Positions 9,800-20,816 of a stretch of DNA of 64,000 bases are shown here, piece by piece. The notes beneath the pieces are model-generated. The model was not told the DNA's origin, did not search any database, and saw only the letters and a list, made by a program, of their open reading frames with translations. The DNA is from Synchiropus splendidus (lineage: Eukaryota; Chordata; Actinopteri; Syngnathiformes; Callionymidae), in NCBI RefSeq assembly GCF_027744825.2, contig NC_071335.1, positions 9,463,001 to 9,527,000 on the forward strand, in the 5' to 3' direction. The position numbers were made by a program, and so were the translations under genes. Every line of letters begins with the position of its first letter. The stretch's first letter is position 1.

Positions 9800-10494
9800 A
9801 TGGCCGACCATGATGGTTTTCCTTCCGGTTCTGACCCTGAATCCACCCACAACCAGGACACTACACCACACCTCATTGACCAGAGTGCTTCACCGACACG
9901 TATGTTTCTGTCTGGCTTGTTTGACCACATGTCTGAGGAGGATGTAGAGCAGGTCTGTGATCCGAGTATAAATGAAAACATGAGAGGGAGGATAACCGAA
10001 TTTTAAATATGGTTCCTGCATCATCTCGTACCTCTTTAGACAATGGCGATTGGTTAAAGGTTTGTTGATAATCTACAGACGGCTGATTCAGGGACACCTG
10101 CTCTTGACCCTCTGATAGATCTGTCTGACTCTAACTGTAGCGATGACAATGTTGATGACGGTGATTCGGTTCAGGAAGGATGTGGTGTTAGAGGTACCGG
10201 TATTGAATCCGAAGTCAGAGCCTTTTAACACTAGGATAAGAAGGGTGCTAACACGTCCTGCTGTACCAGACACTCCTGATTTAGCTACTTTCTACAGAGG
10301 TTTGATGAAACAGGTCAAAGAGTTGGCTGATGAAGTGCAGAGACTAGCAGATCGGGAAGATGTGGTTCAGCTTGAAGTGGTTGGCGAAGATGTTCAAGAA
10401 CACGTTAATGTTGTGGTTGAAGGTGACGGTGGAAATATCTACCCTGTTTTTGAGGACCTCCTTAGCAACACAGTGCAATCTGACAGTCATCACT
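9800..10494 (+). pseudogene. Acidic/coiled N-terminal region upstream of polB
   Basis: Opens with MADHDGFPSGSDPESTHN, repeated at 54853. It continues with LFDHMSEEDVEQVC, an acidic stretch ending DPLIDLS, then a helical segment (LATFYRGLMKQVKELADEVQ) and EGDGGNIYPVFEDLLSN just before the conserved polB start. In copy B it is broken by frameshifts. In copy C the last part is in frame with the polymerase start through VITMGKRIELTVQ, which suggests it is an N-terminal extension of polB rather than a separate protein. Family not recognised. Confidence 0.55.
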
Positions 10495-13400
10495 ATGCGC
10501 AAGAGAATTGAATTAACGGTTCAAATTGTACATAACCCTCGAGGAGGCGCTGGATGCCGAAATTATTGGTAAAAAAAGACGGCATCTCTATGTAGTTGAT
10601 GGTGATGGAACTGATCAGCTTTGCTTCGCAATTAGCCTTTCTTGTCTCCTTAATCCTCTCAGTACGTATCAAGATTGTGTTGAGTTGGGAATCACAAAAC
10701 AAAGCTGGTTTAGATTCTCAAACACAATCACATTCACAGATATACCCCTGTTTGAACGGATAGTGAGGCGTAAACTTGTTTCATAAAACGACAGCAAACC
10801 AGCCATTAGCGCATTATGCCACCGGTTTTGCTGATGGTTCGGATCCCTTATACTCGTTTCTACTTCAGGGACACTATTACGGGGTGAAGAACCCAAAGGG
10901 TTTTTTAGGAACACGTTACTTTTGCGTCAGCTGTCATAAGGGGTATGAAGATAAATCAAAACACATATGCAAAGGCCACTGTAGCGTTGTCACGATCCTG
11001 TTTGCCCTACAGAGGTCCCAAACCCTGTAACTTGTGACGACTGTCGCAGGGTTTGTAGAACACCTTCCTGCATTGCGAGATACAAAGAGATCGGCGCTAA
11101 CGGCTCGAGTCTCTGCCAGAGATGTGAAAAATGCGGAAGGTGTCAGTATATCCCGTTAAAACCGGGTAAACCCAACCATTGCTGCGTTGTGCTTAAATGT
11201 AACATCTGCAGTGTAAAATTATCGTCGACTAACGAGGTCCATTAGTGCTACATTCAAACCGTCGCCAGGAAGACTGAGCATCCTGATCTGGTTTATGATT
11301 TTGAAACGTTTACAGACGACCAAGGTCGACATGTCCCTTTTTTAGTGTCTGTAAAGACGCAGAGAGGTGAACGGGTGTTTTACGGTCTCGACTGTGTTAG
11401 AGCGTTTCTTTTATATTTCAGGAAGAACCGGTTTAGAGGCTGTGTTTTTGTTGCGCATAACGCCAGGGGTGTTGACAGCATCATTGTCTTGAGAGGTACA
11501 GTATGTTTGAAGGGTTAATACCTAAGAGGATAATCATGACTGGTAGTAAGATACTTTGTCTTGAGGATCCTCACTACAAGCTAAAATTCATCGACTCTCT
11601 CATTCCTAACCATGCGACTCAGCTCCATGTCTAAAGCTCTAGGTTTCACCGACCAGGGCAAGGGTTTTTTTCCACACAAGTTTAGCTCAAAAGATCATCT
11701 GCATTACATAGCGACCTATCCTCCGCCATCAGACTACGGCGTTGAGGACATGTCAGACCCTGAACAGAGATTTTTACAGCTGGTATGAATCTGTGTGTAG
11801 GAATTCTTTCAATTTCAAGAGTGAAGCTATTCACTATTGCAAAAACGATGTTGACATTCTGGCCAGAGGATGCATGATATTTAGAGAGGAGTTTTTTAAA
11901 GAAACAGGTGTTGGCGCGCTCTCATCCGTAACAATCGCTTCTGCGTGTATGGCTGTTTTCAGGACCAACTTTTTAAAACCAGACACATTAGCCATACCGT
12001 GTCCCAACAATTATGTAACAAGAGGTTCTCAGATGCTTCCATCCAGTGGTTGCAATGGGAATCACACAGGGCATTTTCATACAACATGCCTTGAACCGTG
12101 GGGGGGGGCGGCGTTTGGCCAGTGTTTTGTTGACGGTTATGCTGAAGTTGACGGTGTTAAGCAGGTCTGGGAGTTTTACGGCTGTTTCTTCCACGGTTGT
12201 CCTTAATGTGTTGACCCTCATGCAGTCTGTCCGTTAAGAGGTAGACCATACGGTGAATTCTACTCTGCTACGATGGAGAGAGAGCAGGCGTTAAAGTCTG
12301 ATCATGGGGTGCGTCTTATTACCATCTGGGAACACGAATGGCGTTCTCTTCGACAATCGCGTGATCTCAGATTTTCTCTTAGATTTTGACACCCCTGAGC
12401 CGCTCAACCCTCGTAATGCACTCTACGGAGGTAGAACTAGTGGTTTAAAGTTGCGTTACACGACAAAGCCTGGTGAAAAAGTTTATTACGCCGATGTCAC
12501 CTCTCTGTATCCTTACGTCAATAGCACGTGTTCGTACCCCCTAGGTCACCCCCGCATAATCCACAAGGACTTTGGCGATCCCAAACAGTACTTTGGTCTT
12601 ATCAAGGCGGTTGTCTATCCTCCTAGAGGTTTATATGTACCCGTTTTACCCTATAGAGGACCAGGGGGTAAATTACACTTCAAGTCGTAATGTTCTAGAC
12701 AGTGACTGTACGCATAACGATGACGAGCGTGCTTTGACGGGGGTCTGGGTCTCGGTTGAGTTCAACAAGGCTCTGGACAAGGGATACAAGGTGGCCAAGA
12801 TTATCGAAGTATGGCATTTTGATAGATCTAGCGATTGTATTTTTAGTTTGTATTTAAAGTTTTGTCGGAGAGAGAACATGTCCCAGGTTTCTGTAGTGTC
12901 AGACCCTGAGTTTTTCAGTTTCTTGTTTTCAGGGAAACACGAGGTCAGCTACTTTAACGTGCTGGATGAGAAAAAAGTTGTGATCCAGTGGCGTTACAAG
13001 GGTGTCTACCCTCCCGGTAAAAGCAGCAATGTTTTTATCGGAGCTTTCACCACTGCTTATGCTCGTCTGAAGTTGTACAGTTACATGGAGAAGTTGCAGG
13101 AGAATGTTCTCTACGTTGACACAGACGGCTTGATATATGTGGTGAAAGACGGCGAGACACCTTTAAAATTAGGTCACTATCTCGGTGATCTGACTGAACT
13201 CGATGGGGATAGCATCGAGGACTTTCGGCGGGTCCTAAGACGTATGCTTATAGGACCAAAGGACAGAAGAAGGTTGTGATGAAAGTTAAAGGTATCACGC
13301 AAACAAAAGAATCTTGTCAGCGGATAAACTTTGACTCCGTCAGATCTTGTAGAGGGGTATTTGCAGAATTCACCTGATGGGGTGCTTGAGACCCGCCAAC

Positions 13401-13525
13401 ACAACATCGTGAGGGATGAGAAGAACATCGCAGTAAAATACAGATCAGTTATTAAAAAACTCCGGGTCGTGTACGATAAGAGGCGATTGTTTTCGGACGG
13501 CACAACCAAACCTTTCGGGTTCTGA
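10495..13525 (+). pseudogene. polB: Protein-primed family B DNA polymerase, Maverick B
   Basis: Replicative polymerase of the element. Conserved text starts at ATG 10495 (KRIELTVQIVHNP). A cysteine-rich region (CVSCHKG, CDDCRRVC, CEKCGRCQYIP, CNIC) at about 10920-11220 looks like zinc-binding ribbons. Exonuclease motifs follow: DFETF near 11297, AHNARGVDS near 11455 and YCKNDVDILARG near 11838. Polymerase motif A DVTSLYPYVNS is at 12493 and motif C YVDTDGLIYV at about 13112. The frame ends in KPFGF at 13525. Many frameshifts and stops break it. About 200 bases around 12845 that hold motif B in copy C are missing, so it is certainly inactive. PolB motif order is established for Polintons. Confidence 0.93.
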
Positions 13526-13550
13526 GTTTTGGGTGGATGAGGGGGTCATT

Positions 13551-14204
13551 ATGGAAGAAATTCATTTTGATCCTCGTTTGAAAACACCATTTTCATGTCT
13601 AGTGGTGGGACCATCAGGGTCGGGAAAGACCCATTTTGTAAAATGTATACTTGAAAATTGTGAACATGTTATGGATGATGTCAATGTAAATATTGTATGG
13701 ATTTATACTTCTTTTCAACCCATGTACAGTGAATTGCAAAAGATGAATAAAAATATCATTCATTGAAGGTTTACCTGAATCTTTTGAAAATGAAGATGTA
13801 TTTCCTTCTGATAGAAAACATTTGATTATTCTTGACGTTATTTTTGAAGCTTCTGAAAACCCAGGTTCACATTTTTACGCAGTACAGGCATCATAAAAAT
13901 ATGAGTGTTATAATGCTGACGCAAAACTTATTTCATCGCGGTAAATATAGTCGTACTATTAGTCTGAATAGCAATTACTTTATTGTTTAAGAGTCCTCGC
14001 GATAAAATGCAGATAAAAGTTCTTGCTCAACAGATTTACCCGTCTCAAAGAGCTTTCTTTCTAGAAAGCTTTGAAGATGCTACAGCTGGCGCACACGTGT
14101 ACTTAATTGTTAGTCTGTAGCGTTCTGGACATGAGGGTGTCAGATCAAGGACTGGGATACTTCCTCAACATCACACGGTGTACATACCAAAAACGTCTGC
14201 TTAA
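13551..14204 (+). pseudogene. Genome-packaging ATPase (FtsK/HerA-like), Maverick B
   Basis: DNA-packaging motor of the Polinton capsid. Start chosen at ATG 13551 (MEEIHFDP), shared with 30920 and 26977 in other copies and 26 bases after the polB stop. A classic Walker A, GPSGSGKTHF, is at about 13609. A Walker B-like HLIILDV is at about 13820, where the usual second acidic residue is replaced. Later text, SPRDKMQIKVLAQQIYPSQR near 14000, matches the family's C-terminal part. A stop at 13764 and frameshifts break it. Identification is by P-loop, gene order and repeated occurrence. Confidence 0.85.
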
Positions 14205-14207
14205 GTT

Positions 14208-14521
14208 ATGTCGGGACGTATAAAAAAAACGTTGGTTTACTTAAGGAACTATACCAAGCTCCGTCAAAGAAACGTAAAGACATTTTGACACGTAGTTCCC
14301 GGGACTTGAGATCGCCCTGAATGTTTTGAAGGGGAATGTACCATTGTTGCAAGCTCATTTAAAAAAACTGAAAAAAAAACAGACTCTTGGCTAATAAAAA
14401 AGCGTGCTTGAAGCGTAAACGAAGGATTCTTAAAAAGCAATCGGGTGGATTCCTGTTGCCGTTGCTAGCGGCTGCCGTTCCGATCATTGGAAATCTAATA
14501 GGAGGCCTTGTAAAGAAGTAA
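14208..14521 (+). pseudogene. Small basic/hydrophobic Maverick protein (pX-like)
   Basis: Short gene after the ATPase. An ATG at 14208 precedes LLKELYQAPSKKRKDIL, then LNVLKGNVPLLQAHLKKLKK, then KKACLKRKRRILKKQSGG and a hydrophobic tail FLLPLLAAAVPIIGNLIGG ending in KK and a stop at 14519. At least two one-base slips in A-runs break the frame. Copy C keeps most of it at 27400-27703. Basic proteins with a hydrophobic GG-containing tail are common in Polintons and adintoviruses and have been compared with adenovirus core or membrane-active peptides. That comparison is by composition and place, not proven. Confidence 0.65.
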
Positions 14522-14527
14522 AATGCT

Positions 14528-15222
14528 ATGAAGACTGTCCAGAAAATGTATCTCGTCTCTCCTCGGCAAATTAACCAGTTATCACGTCCAACCTGACATC
14601 CGTGAAACTGCCGAAGATGAATTGAATGAGAAGATGAGGACCAGTCTAAATGATTCAGTTAAACTCGTATAAGAAGATTAAAAAGTACGATGCTCTATTG
14701 CAGAGATATTTAACCTTTACTAAACGGGATTAGAGAGACCAAAAGAGTAACTGACTTTACAACGAGACGGAGTCAGCGATCATCCCCTCGACTGACAGAC
14801 GTGTCGAAAGTGTTCTAAAAACACCCTCTGTAACAGATGACTTGGGTAAGGATATTCTAAATAGCCTTCCGTCAAAAGCTCGAAGAAATGCTGAATACAT
14901 TATCCTGAGGATATCCAAAAATGGCGACGGTTGGAATATGAATGGTGAATTTATGTATGAAGGAAATGCTGTAAAAGGCTCTCATGTAATTGATATATTC
15001 AAGTACCTTTCCCTACCGTATAAGAAAACAAGTTCTTCATTACCTGAGGGCTGGTCCGAGTTTCTCGTCACATTATTAAAGCTCAACATCCCTCTCACAC
15101 TGCTGTCCAATCCTGAAGCGCGGGCTCAATATCAGAGACTTAAATCGAATTCTATCTCGCGAAAGAAAAGTATAGCTGAGAGCTGGTCTCCCGACCGAAA
15201 GGACCCAAAAGTGACGCCTTGA
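14528..15222 (+). pseudogene. Conserved Maverick late gene of unknown role
   Basis: Starts at ATG 14528 with MKTVQKMYLVSPRQINQLSR, then degrades through stops. An intact 126-codon block covers 14842-15222. That block contains LGKDILNSLPSKARRNAEYI, ISKNGDGWNMNGEFMYEGNA, then SHVIDIFKYLSLPYKK and LPEGWSEFLVTLLKLNIP. A gene with this W...G...N...L pattern next to the ATPase is widespread in Polintons. I know no established function; a minor structural role is a guess from position. The first half occurs in copy C at 27709-27935. Confidence 0.65.
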
Positions 15223-15322
15223 CGACGCTTGACACGTGTAGTGACCAAGGGGAAGAAATTGTCTCTAACGCCTCGATGGGTTTCCTGAATAATTGTCTTG
15301 TACACAGTTATTGTCTTTTCAT

Positions 15323-15340
15323 CAATAAAATGTTTTATTG
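15323..15340. terminator. Shared bidirectional polyadenylation signal
   Basis: CAATAAAATGTTTTATTG reads AATAAA on the plus strand and, as its complement, AATAAA on the minus strand. The arms CAATAAAA and TTTTATTG are perfectly complementary around TG. It lies about 100 bases after the last plus-strand stop (15222) and about 57 bases beyond the protease stop at 15397, between convergent gene blocks. Each strand therefore has a canonical cleavage signal in the right place. Confidence 0.75.
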
Positions 15341-15396
15341 AATTACTATGAGATTACAGATTTTTTTAAACACGCGCACAAACAAAATAAGATTAG

Positions 15397-15939
15397 TCAC
15401 GCGTTACAATAGTCTTTAAAATACAGAAGAGAACAGTTTTGTTGTTTCCACGGACAGTGTGCGCATCTTTTTAGACATTGCTGATGTCCTTTCACAAAGT
15501 TGTATACCATGAGGTCGTTTTTTAAGGTATCGTCGCTGTATAGACTTAATACTACTTCCATAGACAGCCCTCTAGCACGATGACAGAGGTGGAAGACGCA
15601 ATGATGACCACATACAAACGATAGAGGGTTCTGTAGTTGGCCATTGTTGTACTCTATGTTGCCTGAATGTTTCTTGAGAAACTTTAAAATATTTTCAGGG
15701 TAATGTGCAAAGTAGGGCCCCATTCCGAATGAGTCAAAGAAAGTTGTTCTGCCGTCTTCTTCGAGAGTTAAAGCCAACCAGTGCTCTCCTGGTTTATGTG
15801 CCGGATGTGTGTTGACGATGAAATATGCAGGCGGTCTGAGGGGGTGAGTCAATTGAGGCAACTTATCCGATGGCCATACACCGTAAAATGTGTCGCTCAA
15901 GAGACCTCTCAGCAGCCTCTGTAACTGGAGACTATCCAT
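15397..15939 (-). CDS. PRO: Adenain-like capsid maturation protease
   Basis: A 180-residue open frame, the only major gene of copy B that is still intact. Adenovirus-type cysteine protease: histidine in GEHWLALTL (about residue 52), acidic residue in FFDSFGMGP (about residue 69) and nucleophile in SFVCGHHCVFHL (about residue 110). Length fits adenain and Polinton proteases (about 180-210). It would cleave capsid precursors during assembly. The ATG at 15939 lies only 6 bases after the major capsid stop (15946), so the two may be co-transcribed. No internal stop or frameshift is seen. Confidence 0.9.
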   Translation of the reverse strand: MDSLQLQRLLRGLLSDTFYGVWPSDKLPQLTHPLRPPAYFIVNTHPAHKPGEHWLALTLEEDGRTTFFDSFGMGPYFAHYPENILKFLKKHSGNIEYNNGQLQNPLSFVCGHHCVFHLCHRARGLSMEVVLSLYSDDTLKNDLMVYNFVKGHQQCLKRCAHCPWKQQNCSLLYFKDYCNA

Positions 15940-15945
15940 AACTTT

Positions 15946-17193
15946 TTAATAATAGTCCACCAGCACTTGTCTTTTCGCATCAATCTCCAGAATGGAATCG
16001 TAACAAGCGTACACAATCAGTGTTACGGTGTTTGGTAAGGGTACTCTGAATCTCATCTCCACTCTTAAATTCCCAACGAATAACCGTTGTTAAAACCTTC
16101 GCGGTCAATGCTTAGAGGCAGATCCTTCAAATGTCTTCCTGTAGCTACAATCATGTTATAAAACTCTCTGACCGCCATACCGTTATTAAACTGAGGTTGA
16201 AAAGCTTTAGCGGGGATCTGTCGACCGTCCTGACAGAGGGCGAGATATTTGGTGTTGTAATGATGAAAATTGAACGGGGAGAGATCTCTCCTACCGGTAA
16301 ATGCCTCATGATGCACCATCCCTAAAACCACGTATTTAGGTATTGAACCCAGAAATAAATTCTCCTGGGTACATATTCTTGAGTTTTCTGGAATGGAGTA
16401 TGTTTTTACATTGACTCGTGAGAGCGGGTAGAGAGCATTTCCTTTTAACAAACCCGCTGCATGACCTATTCTCACAGCTGGCGAAACTGACTTTCTTCAC
16501 AAACAGAGAGGCGCCGAGGATTTTTAGACAAAAGGTGGAGTCGCGGGGTCTGGTCAGGCAGAAGGCGTCATTCGCCCTGCTGAGTTTAATTCTTAAATCG
16601 ACCGAGTTTAATAACAGTCTCTCGCAGAAAAATATGTCGCTGTGGAGAGGACTGAGAAGATGTACTTCTCTGGATCTGCTCGTGAACTCTGCCCTTTTGT
16701 TAAGGCCTGCGTTGGGACCGTTTACAGTGACGATCGAGTCAACTGACCCAGGTGTGTCTTGGTAAAAAAGACCGGCGCTAAACTGTGTTTTAAGAGTGTC
16801 GCCTGAAAAGTTGAGAAGTGTTTCGATCATAGCTCTGTACGGATGTGTGGAACTGGACTGCGAAATCATCCGATCCCCGAGAACCACATCACACTGGTCA
16901 AAGATTGTGTTTAGAGGGTAATTGATGAGGCCGACTGCTGCGTTGTTAGCCAGCGGGGTGCCATCGGTATTCGTAATTCTTGCACGCACGTGTAGAAGGG
17001 TGTCGTTTAGGTCTAGATACTTTTCACCGTCTCCCGGTATAAAAAACTCAATCGGTCCTCCTTCGCTGATAGCGGCTACTGGCGCAATTTCAGTGTAAAT
17101 TTTGTCCTCGATGGAAAGCTGCGTCATTGGGGGCGTGAATAAATCCAGTTCTGCCAATGTACATTCAGTAGATTTCTGGTGTAGGAGCGCCAT
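15946..17193 (-). pseudogene. MCP: Major capsid protein (double jelly-roll), Maverick B
   Basis: Hexon-like capsid building block. N-terminus MALLHQKSTECTLAELDLFT, with EFFIPGDGEKYLDLNDTLLH at about residue 48, LINYPLNTIFDQCDVVLGDR near residue 88 and PYRAMIETLL soon after, all typical of Polinton capsid proteins. The C-terminal part, with IPENSRICTQENLF and DLSPFNFHHYNTKYLALCQD, is in a second frame from about 16475. The last part, LPNTVTLIVYACYDSILEID, is in a third frame, ending at 15946. So there are two frameshifts in about 415 codons. Upstream is the basic core gene, downstream the protease. The first third recurs in copy D' at 59515-60007. Confidence 0.9.
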
Positions 17194-17213
17194 GTTACCG
17201 TATATAAGGTTTT

Positions 17214-17651
17214 TTAAAATATATCAGAGCTCCCTCTGGACTTCCTCTTGGTCCGTTTGCTTCTGTCAACTGACTTCTTTCTTTTTTTGTTTGTACGTTT
17301 ATTAGAGCTCTGTGTTACACGGCGACCTGGTGGGCGTCTCTTTGTCCTTCGTGATAAGACGGCTATACCTCCTGACCATTCCTGTCTCTGTTGATCGCTC
17401 ATACCTCTCACGGTGCGGGTGAACATATCCGTGGCTATGTTACCCACCGCTGATTTGAGATGAGGCTTCGCTATGGCAATACCTCTTTTCAACAGAGGTG
17501 ATACAAACCGAAACATTTTTGAGAAGAGGGAACCGATGCCTCGTCCGTACATAACCGGGGCTCCGTAGAAACCAGGTAGATCTCCACCCACCTGTTTTTC
17601 ATAATATTGTACAAATCTGTGCGGGTCGTCTCTTAAGCCCGCGTGAACCAT
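17214..17651 (-). CDS. Basic core / membrane-active capsid protein (X-like)
   Basis: Open frame of 145 residues, intact. N-terminal FVQYYEKQVGGDLPGFYGAP, then a glycine-rich amphipathic segment (GRGIGSLFSKMFRFVSPLLK, about residues 36-55), and a strongly basic lysine/arginine-rich C-terminus (NKRTNKKRKKSVDRSKRTKR). Polintons regularly have such a gene beside the major capsid gene. By composition it may bind packaged DNA or disrupt membranes, similar in spirit to adenovirus core and pVI proteins; that is inference. It ends 21 bases before the MCP start. A partial copy lies at 60010-60290. Confidence 0.75.
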   Translation of the reverse strand: MVHAGLRDDPHRFVQYYEKQVGGDLPGFYGAPVMYGRGIGSLFSKMFRFVSPLLKRGIAIAKPHLKSAVGNIATDMFTRTVRGMSDQQRQEWSGGIAVLSRRTKRRPPGRRVTQSSNKRTNKKRKKSVDRSKRTKRKSRGSSDIF

Positions 17652-17753
17652 TGTGCTTGTTTATGCCTCTGTCTGCAAAGGCTGGTTATCTCTCTGGTGT
17701 TGTGGTGATGAATGAATTTCCAGACGATGATGCAAGGGTTATATAATATCCTC

Positions 17754-18694
17754 TCAAGTAACAGGTCTAAAGTGTAGAGTCACCGCCACCTTTCCAAAGG
17801 TAAAATTGACTGGTTTGTTAAGATCTGATTTAATTTGGATCTGAATATTTTCAATATGGTTCTTGGCCACCGGTAAATAGTAAGCAGGGTTAAAATGCTG
17901 TGTGATTATATCTGAGTAACTACCCTTGATTTCCACCGTTCTTAAAAGCGGTGCATATGCATCCCCTACAAGCTGAGGTCTTACAACGTCACTGTAACAG
18001 TAGAGATGGTAAAACCCCACTTTTAAATCAACTGGATGGGGCGCTCTGTAGTCGCAAAAATTGATCCAATGACCAGGCTCTACACCTAGCATGTAAGCCA
18101 AAAGCGAGTTAAAAAGCACTAGGCTCTGACCGTCTCCTTGAAGATCAATTTTTTGCCGTGCACTGTCAAACAGGAAGCGTATATCGTTATTGGTTTTTTT
18201 AAAGGTTTGCACCAACTCAGTGGAAATCTGATTAATAGAGCTGTAGTATCCACCCTTGAACTTCAGTTTGGAAATATCTGTCCCCGCGGTTTTGAAATGT
18301 CGATCAACCCCTCGCGGTTCGTCTTTTTCCTCTGATTTGAGGCGCCAGCGTCAGGATCCGGAGCCCTAAGTCTCGCCATGGCTCTATGAAATTCATCTTT
18401 ATGCCGCCGCGGCGTGTTAGCATCTGTATCTGATCCTCTTGGGGGAGCCGTGTTTGTGTTGGAATCAGGTCCTCTAGGGTTCGGTTTCCAGTAAAATGAC
18501 GCCGCATCCTCCGGAATATTATGCCACGTGTGAGGGTATGTAATCTCAGTGAAAGCAACCTCCCATTTTCCATTTAAATCGATATGTTGTGCTAAATCAA
18601 CGCGGAAAGTACCAATCGAGTTGTCTTTAAAAAGTTTTGCGCTGGCGTTTGATGGTAAAGTCACATAGAAGCCTGCGTTGTTTGAGCTGCACAT
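17754..18694 (-). pseudogene. Minor capsid (penton-type) protein
   Basis: Runs from ATG 18694 with FYVTLPSNASAKLFKDNSIG and WEVAFTEITYPHTWHNIP, through an acidic/threonine-rich insert, to a frameshift near 18300. The second frame, to 17754, contains QTFKKTNNDIRFLFDSARQK, then HWINFCDYRAPHPVDLK and a typical end KPVNFTFGKVAVTLHFRPVT. The pattern and gene place fit the Polinton minor capsid/penton protein (single jelly-roll). It would be about 310 residues. Only one clear frameshift separates the two frames. The gene is followed by the X-like gene about 100 bases on. Confidence 0.85.
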
Positions 18695-18728
18695 GATGAT
18701 ATGATTCCCTGTGTAAAGGAGGATCGTC

Positions 18729-19790
18729 TTATATATTTTTTATATCTGAAGCTTTTACCCAGCTGTTGAATTTTTCAGGCCAGTTCTTCCACTGGGCAAT
18801 GACTTGACTCTCTCCTTTAACGACTCGTTCCTTGGGAATCTTTTCCACATGAAATACTTTGTCCATTACGAGTTGTACTTTTTGTAATTCTTGATTATAA
18901 AATGACCCCTGGATGGGCTCGCCGTCGAACTCTTTCAATTTATACACAGGCGGGTTGCGGTGAATACATTCACTTATCGTAAATATCTCGTCTGTAAAAC
19001 TCTGCTCATACTTTTTGTCAAATACACCTCGCAGTTTTGATATCCTAACATGATTGCCCTCCTTAAATTTTGGCTTCTGGAGACCTTTCGACGGTCTAAT
19101 GTAAAGATTGTCAAACACTTGCAGAGTATTTTCTTTAGTTACTTCCATCGGTGTCATTTTTATACTGCTGTGATTATAACTCTTTACTAGATCCTGTAAA
19201 ACCTCGATGTAACGCAGAGTGTTTTTAGCTGTAAATTATCTCCACATCCGATTTTTAAGTGTGCGGTTAAATCTCTCAACCACAGAGGCCGTAACGTCAC
19301 TCGCTGTTGAAAAATGATTAATACCCTTCCTTTCCATCAAAGCCCTGAAACTCTTGTTAAAAAATTCTTTCCCGTCATCCGTCTGTAGCTTTGCAGGCGT
19401 CCCGCTCTCCTCCAGCACTGATTCAAACGCCTTCATTGTCTCAATCGCAGTATCTTTTTAAAACGCGTACATAGGCCTTCTTTGAAAATACATCTATAAC
19501 GGTCAACAAGTAATTTTGATCGTCGTTATATCTAGCCAATGCCTGCATGTCGCATAGGTCGGCCTGGAACTGTTGAAGAGGCCTGTGAACAAATACTCTG
19601 TTTCTCGGAAAGTTTACTCTGGCTGGTTTATGCAGGGTGTAAGCATCTTGTTTTGATAAAAAATCTTTAATAGATTTAGAACTGACTGGTTTTCCAGTCT
19701 CAGCCTGCACCCCTCGACGGAGGCGATCCACACCTCCATAGCTCCCAGGGTGAAGAGGATTGTAATAAACTCTCTGCTAAACGAGAAATG
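18729..19790 (-). pseudogene. INT: Retrovirus-like integrase with chromodomain-like end
   Basis: Integrates the element. Three frame pieces: 19790-19441 (YYNPLHPGSYGGVDRL, then FQADLCDMQALARYNDDQN with the first catalytic Asp), 19436-19236 (LQTDDGKEFFNKSFRALM with the second Asp, SVVERFNRTLKNR with the catalytic Glu) and 19157-18729. The last holds KFKEGNHVRISKLRGVFDKK and ends QVIAQWKNWPEKFNSWVKAS, a chromodomain-like finish typical of Maverick integrases. There are two breaks, at about 19440 and 19200-19236. The start is unclear: no ATG precedes the HPGSYGG motif in frame. Confidence 0.9.
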
Positions 19791-19946
19791 AATGAGCTGA
19801 GATCAGAATATGCTTCTTAATGTTTTTTTATTAAACAGGTTATGTCAGGATTCGAGTGTAATGTTATACAAAGAGTAAAGAAAAAAAGTAAATCACATAC
19901 GAGGGAATCTCGTGTTTGTGACATCACCCAGGACCGGCGTTCTATT

Positions 19947-20804
19947 TCAGATTCTACTTGCTGATTCCAGACGTTCAATTAAAAGATCCTCAGGCTCATG
20001 TTTGATGTATTCATTCCAGACAGTTGATTTTGGAGACCTCATTTCAAGCAAGACTGCCTCAGCCGTAGCCTTGATTCTCATTTTCTCCGGTTGTACGTCA
20101 TTCAGGGTCAAGTAGTGTTGTACAGCAGGCAGAAAGTTCTTGTTACAGAGTCTCTTCATCAACGGATGGAAGTTAAGGTTGTAGAAATCATCCTCCATCT
20201 CTTCAAGACAGCTGTGTTGTAGTTGGCTAGGATGGTCTACTTGGCAACCGTAGCAGATCTCCCTCCAGTACATGCGCATGGTTTTACCTAGTAGATGAAA
20301 TACAACTGTCTTTACAGCTTTCAGGAAGAAACCGCTTATCCATCCGTCCGTTTCATCATTAGCTGCTGGTTCTTGGTCTTGAGAAGCTGAGGATGAAGCA
20401 GGCGGATGCACGCAGTTTCGTTCTTGGGGTAGGAGGTTGTTGCTCTCCCTACAGGTTCCTCGTCACCATCCACATCTTCCATTTCAGCTGTATCAGAGTC
20501 ATTTGCGTCGTCTTTGATGGCCAATGAAGGACATTCTCTGTCTGGCGTGTCGTTGTTAGAACCGTCGTACTTATGACCGTCACCCACCCCGTGTTCTACC
20601 ACAGGTAGTAGAGGGAGCGACGATGAGTTGTTCATTCCGTACCCGATATCGCCTGTAGCAGCTCCGAGGAAGATAGTGCCAATACGTCTGGGAACACCTT
20701 CTGGCATCATCGTTGTCTCTCTCTTGTTCCGACGGGCACATCTGCAGGGTGTTGCTCTGGAAAAAGCCCTCTTTATAGCAGCCGTTAACAAGTAGGCGGT
20801 CCAA
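19947..20804 (-). pseudogene. Unrecognised Maverick gene next to integrase
   Basis: Two overlapping frames. 20791-20336 begins MLTAAIKRAFSRATPCRCAR, arginine-rich, then glycine/serine-rich and acidic (DANDSDTAEMEDVDGDEEPV). The second, 20411-19947, contains WREICYGCQVDHPSQLQHSC, a Cys/His cluster that could bind zinc, and MKRLCNKNFLPAVQHYLTLN. They probably form one gene of about 280 residues with a frameshift, though a spliced or frameshifted product cannot be excluded. I do not recognise a family and assign no function. It lies between integrase and the right-end gene, on the same strand. Confidence 0.55.
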
Positions 20805-20816
20805 AGTGGGGTGGGT

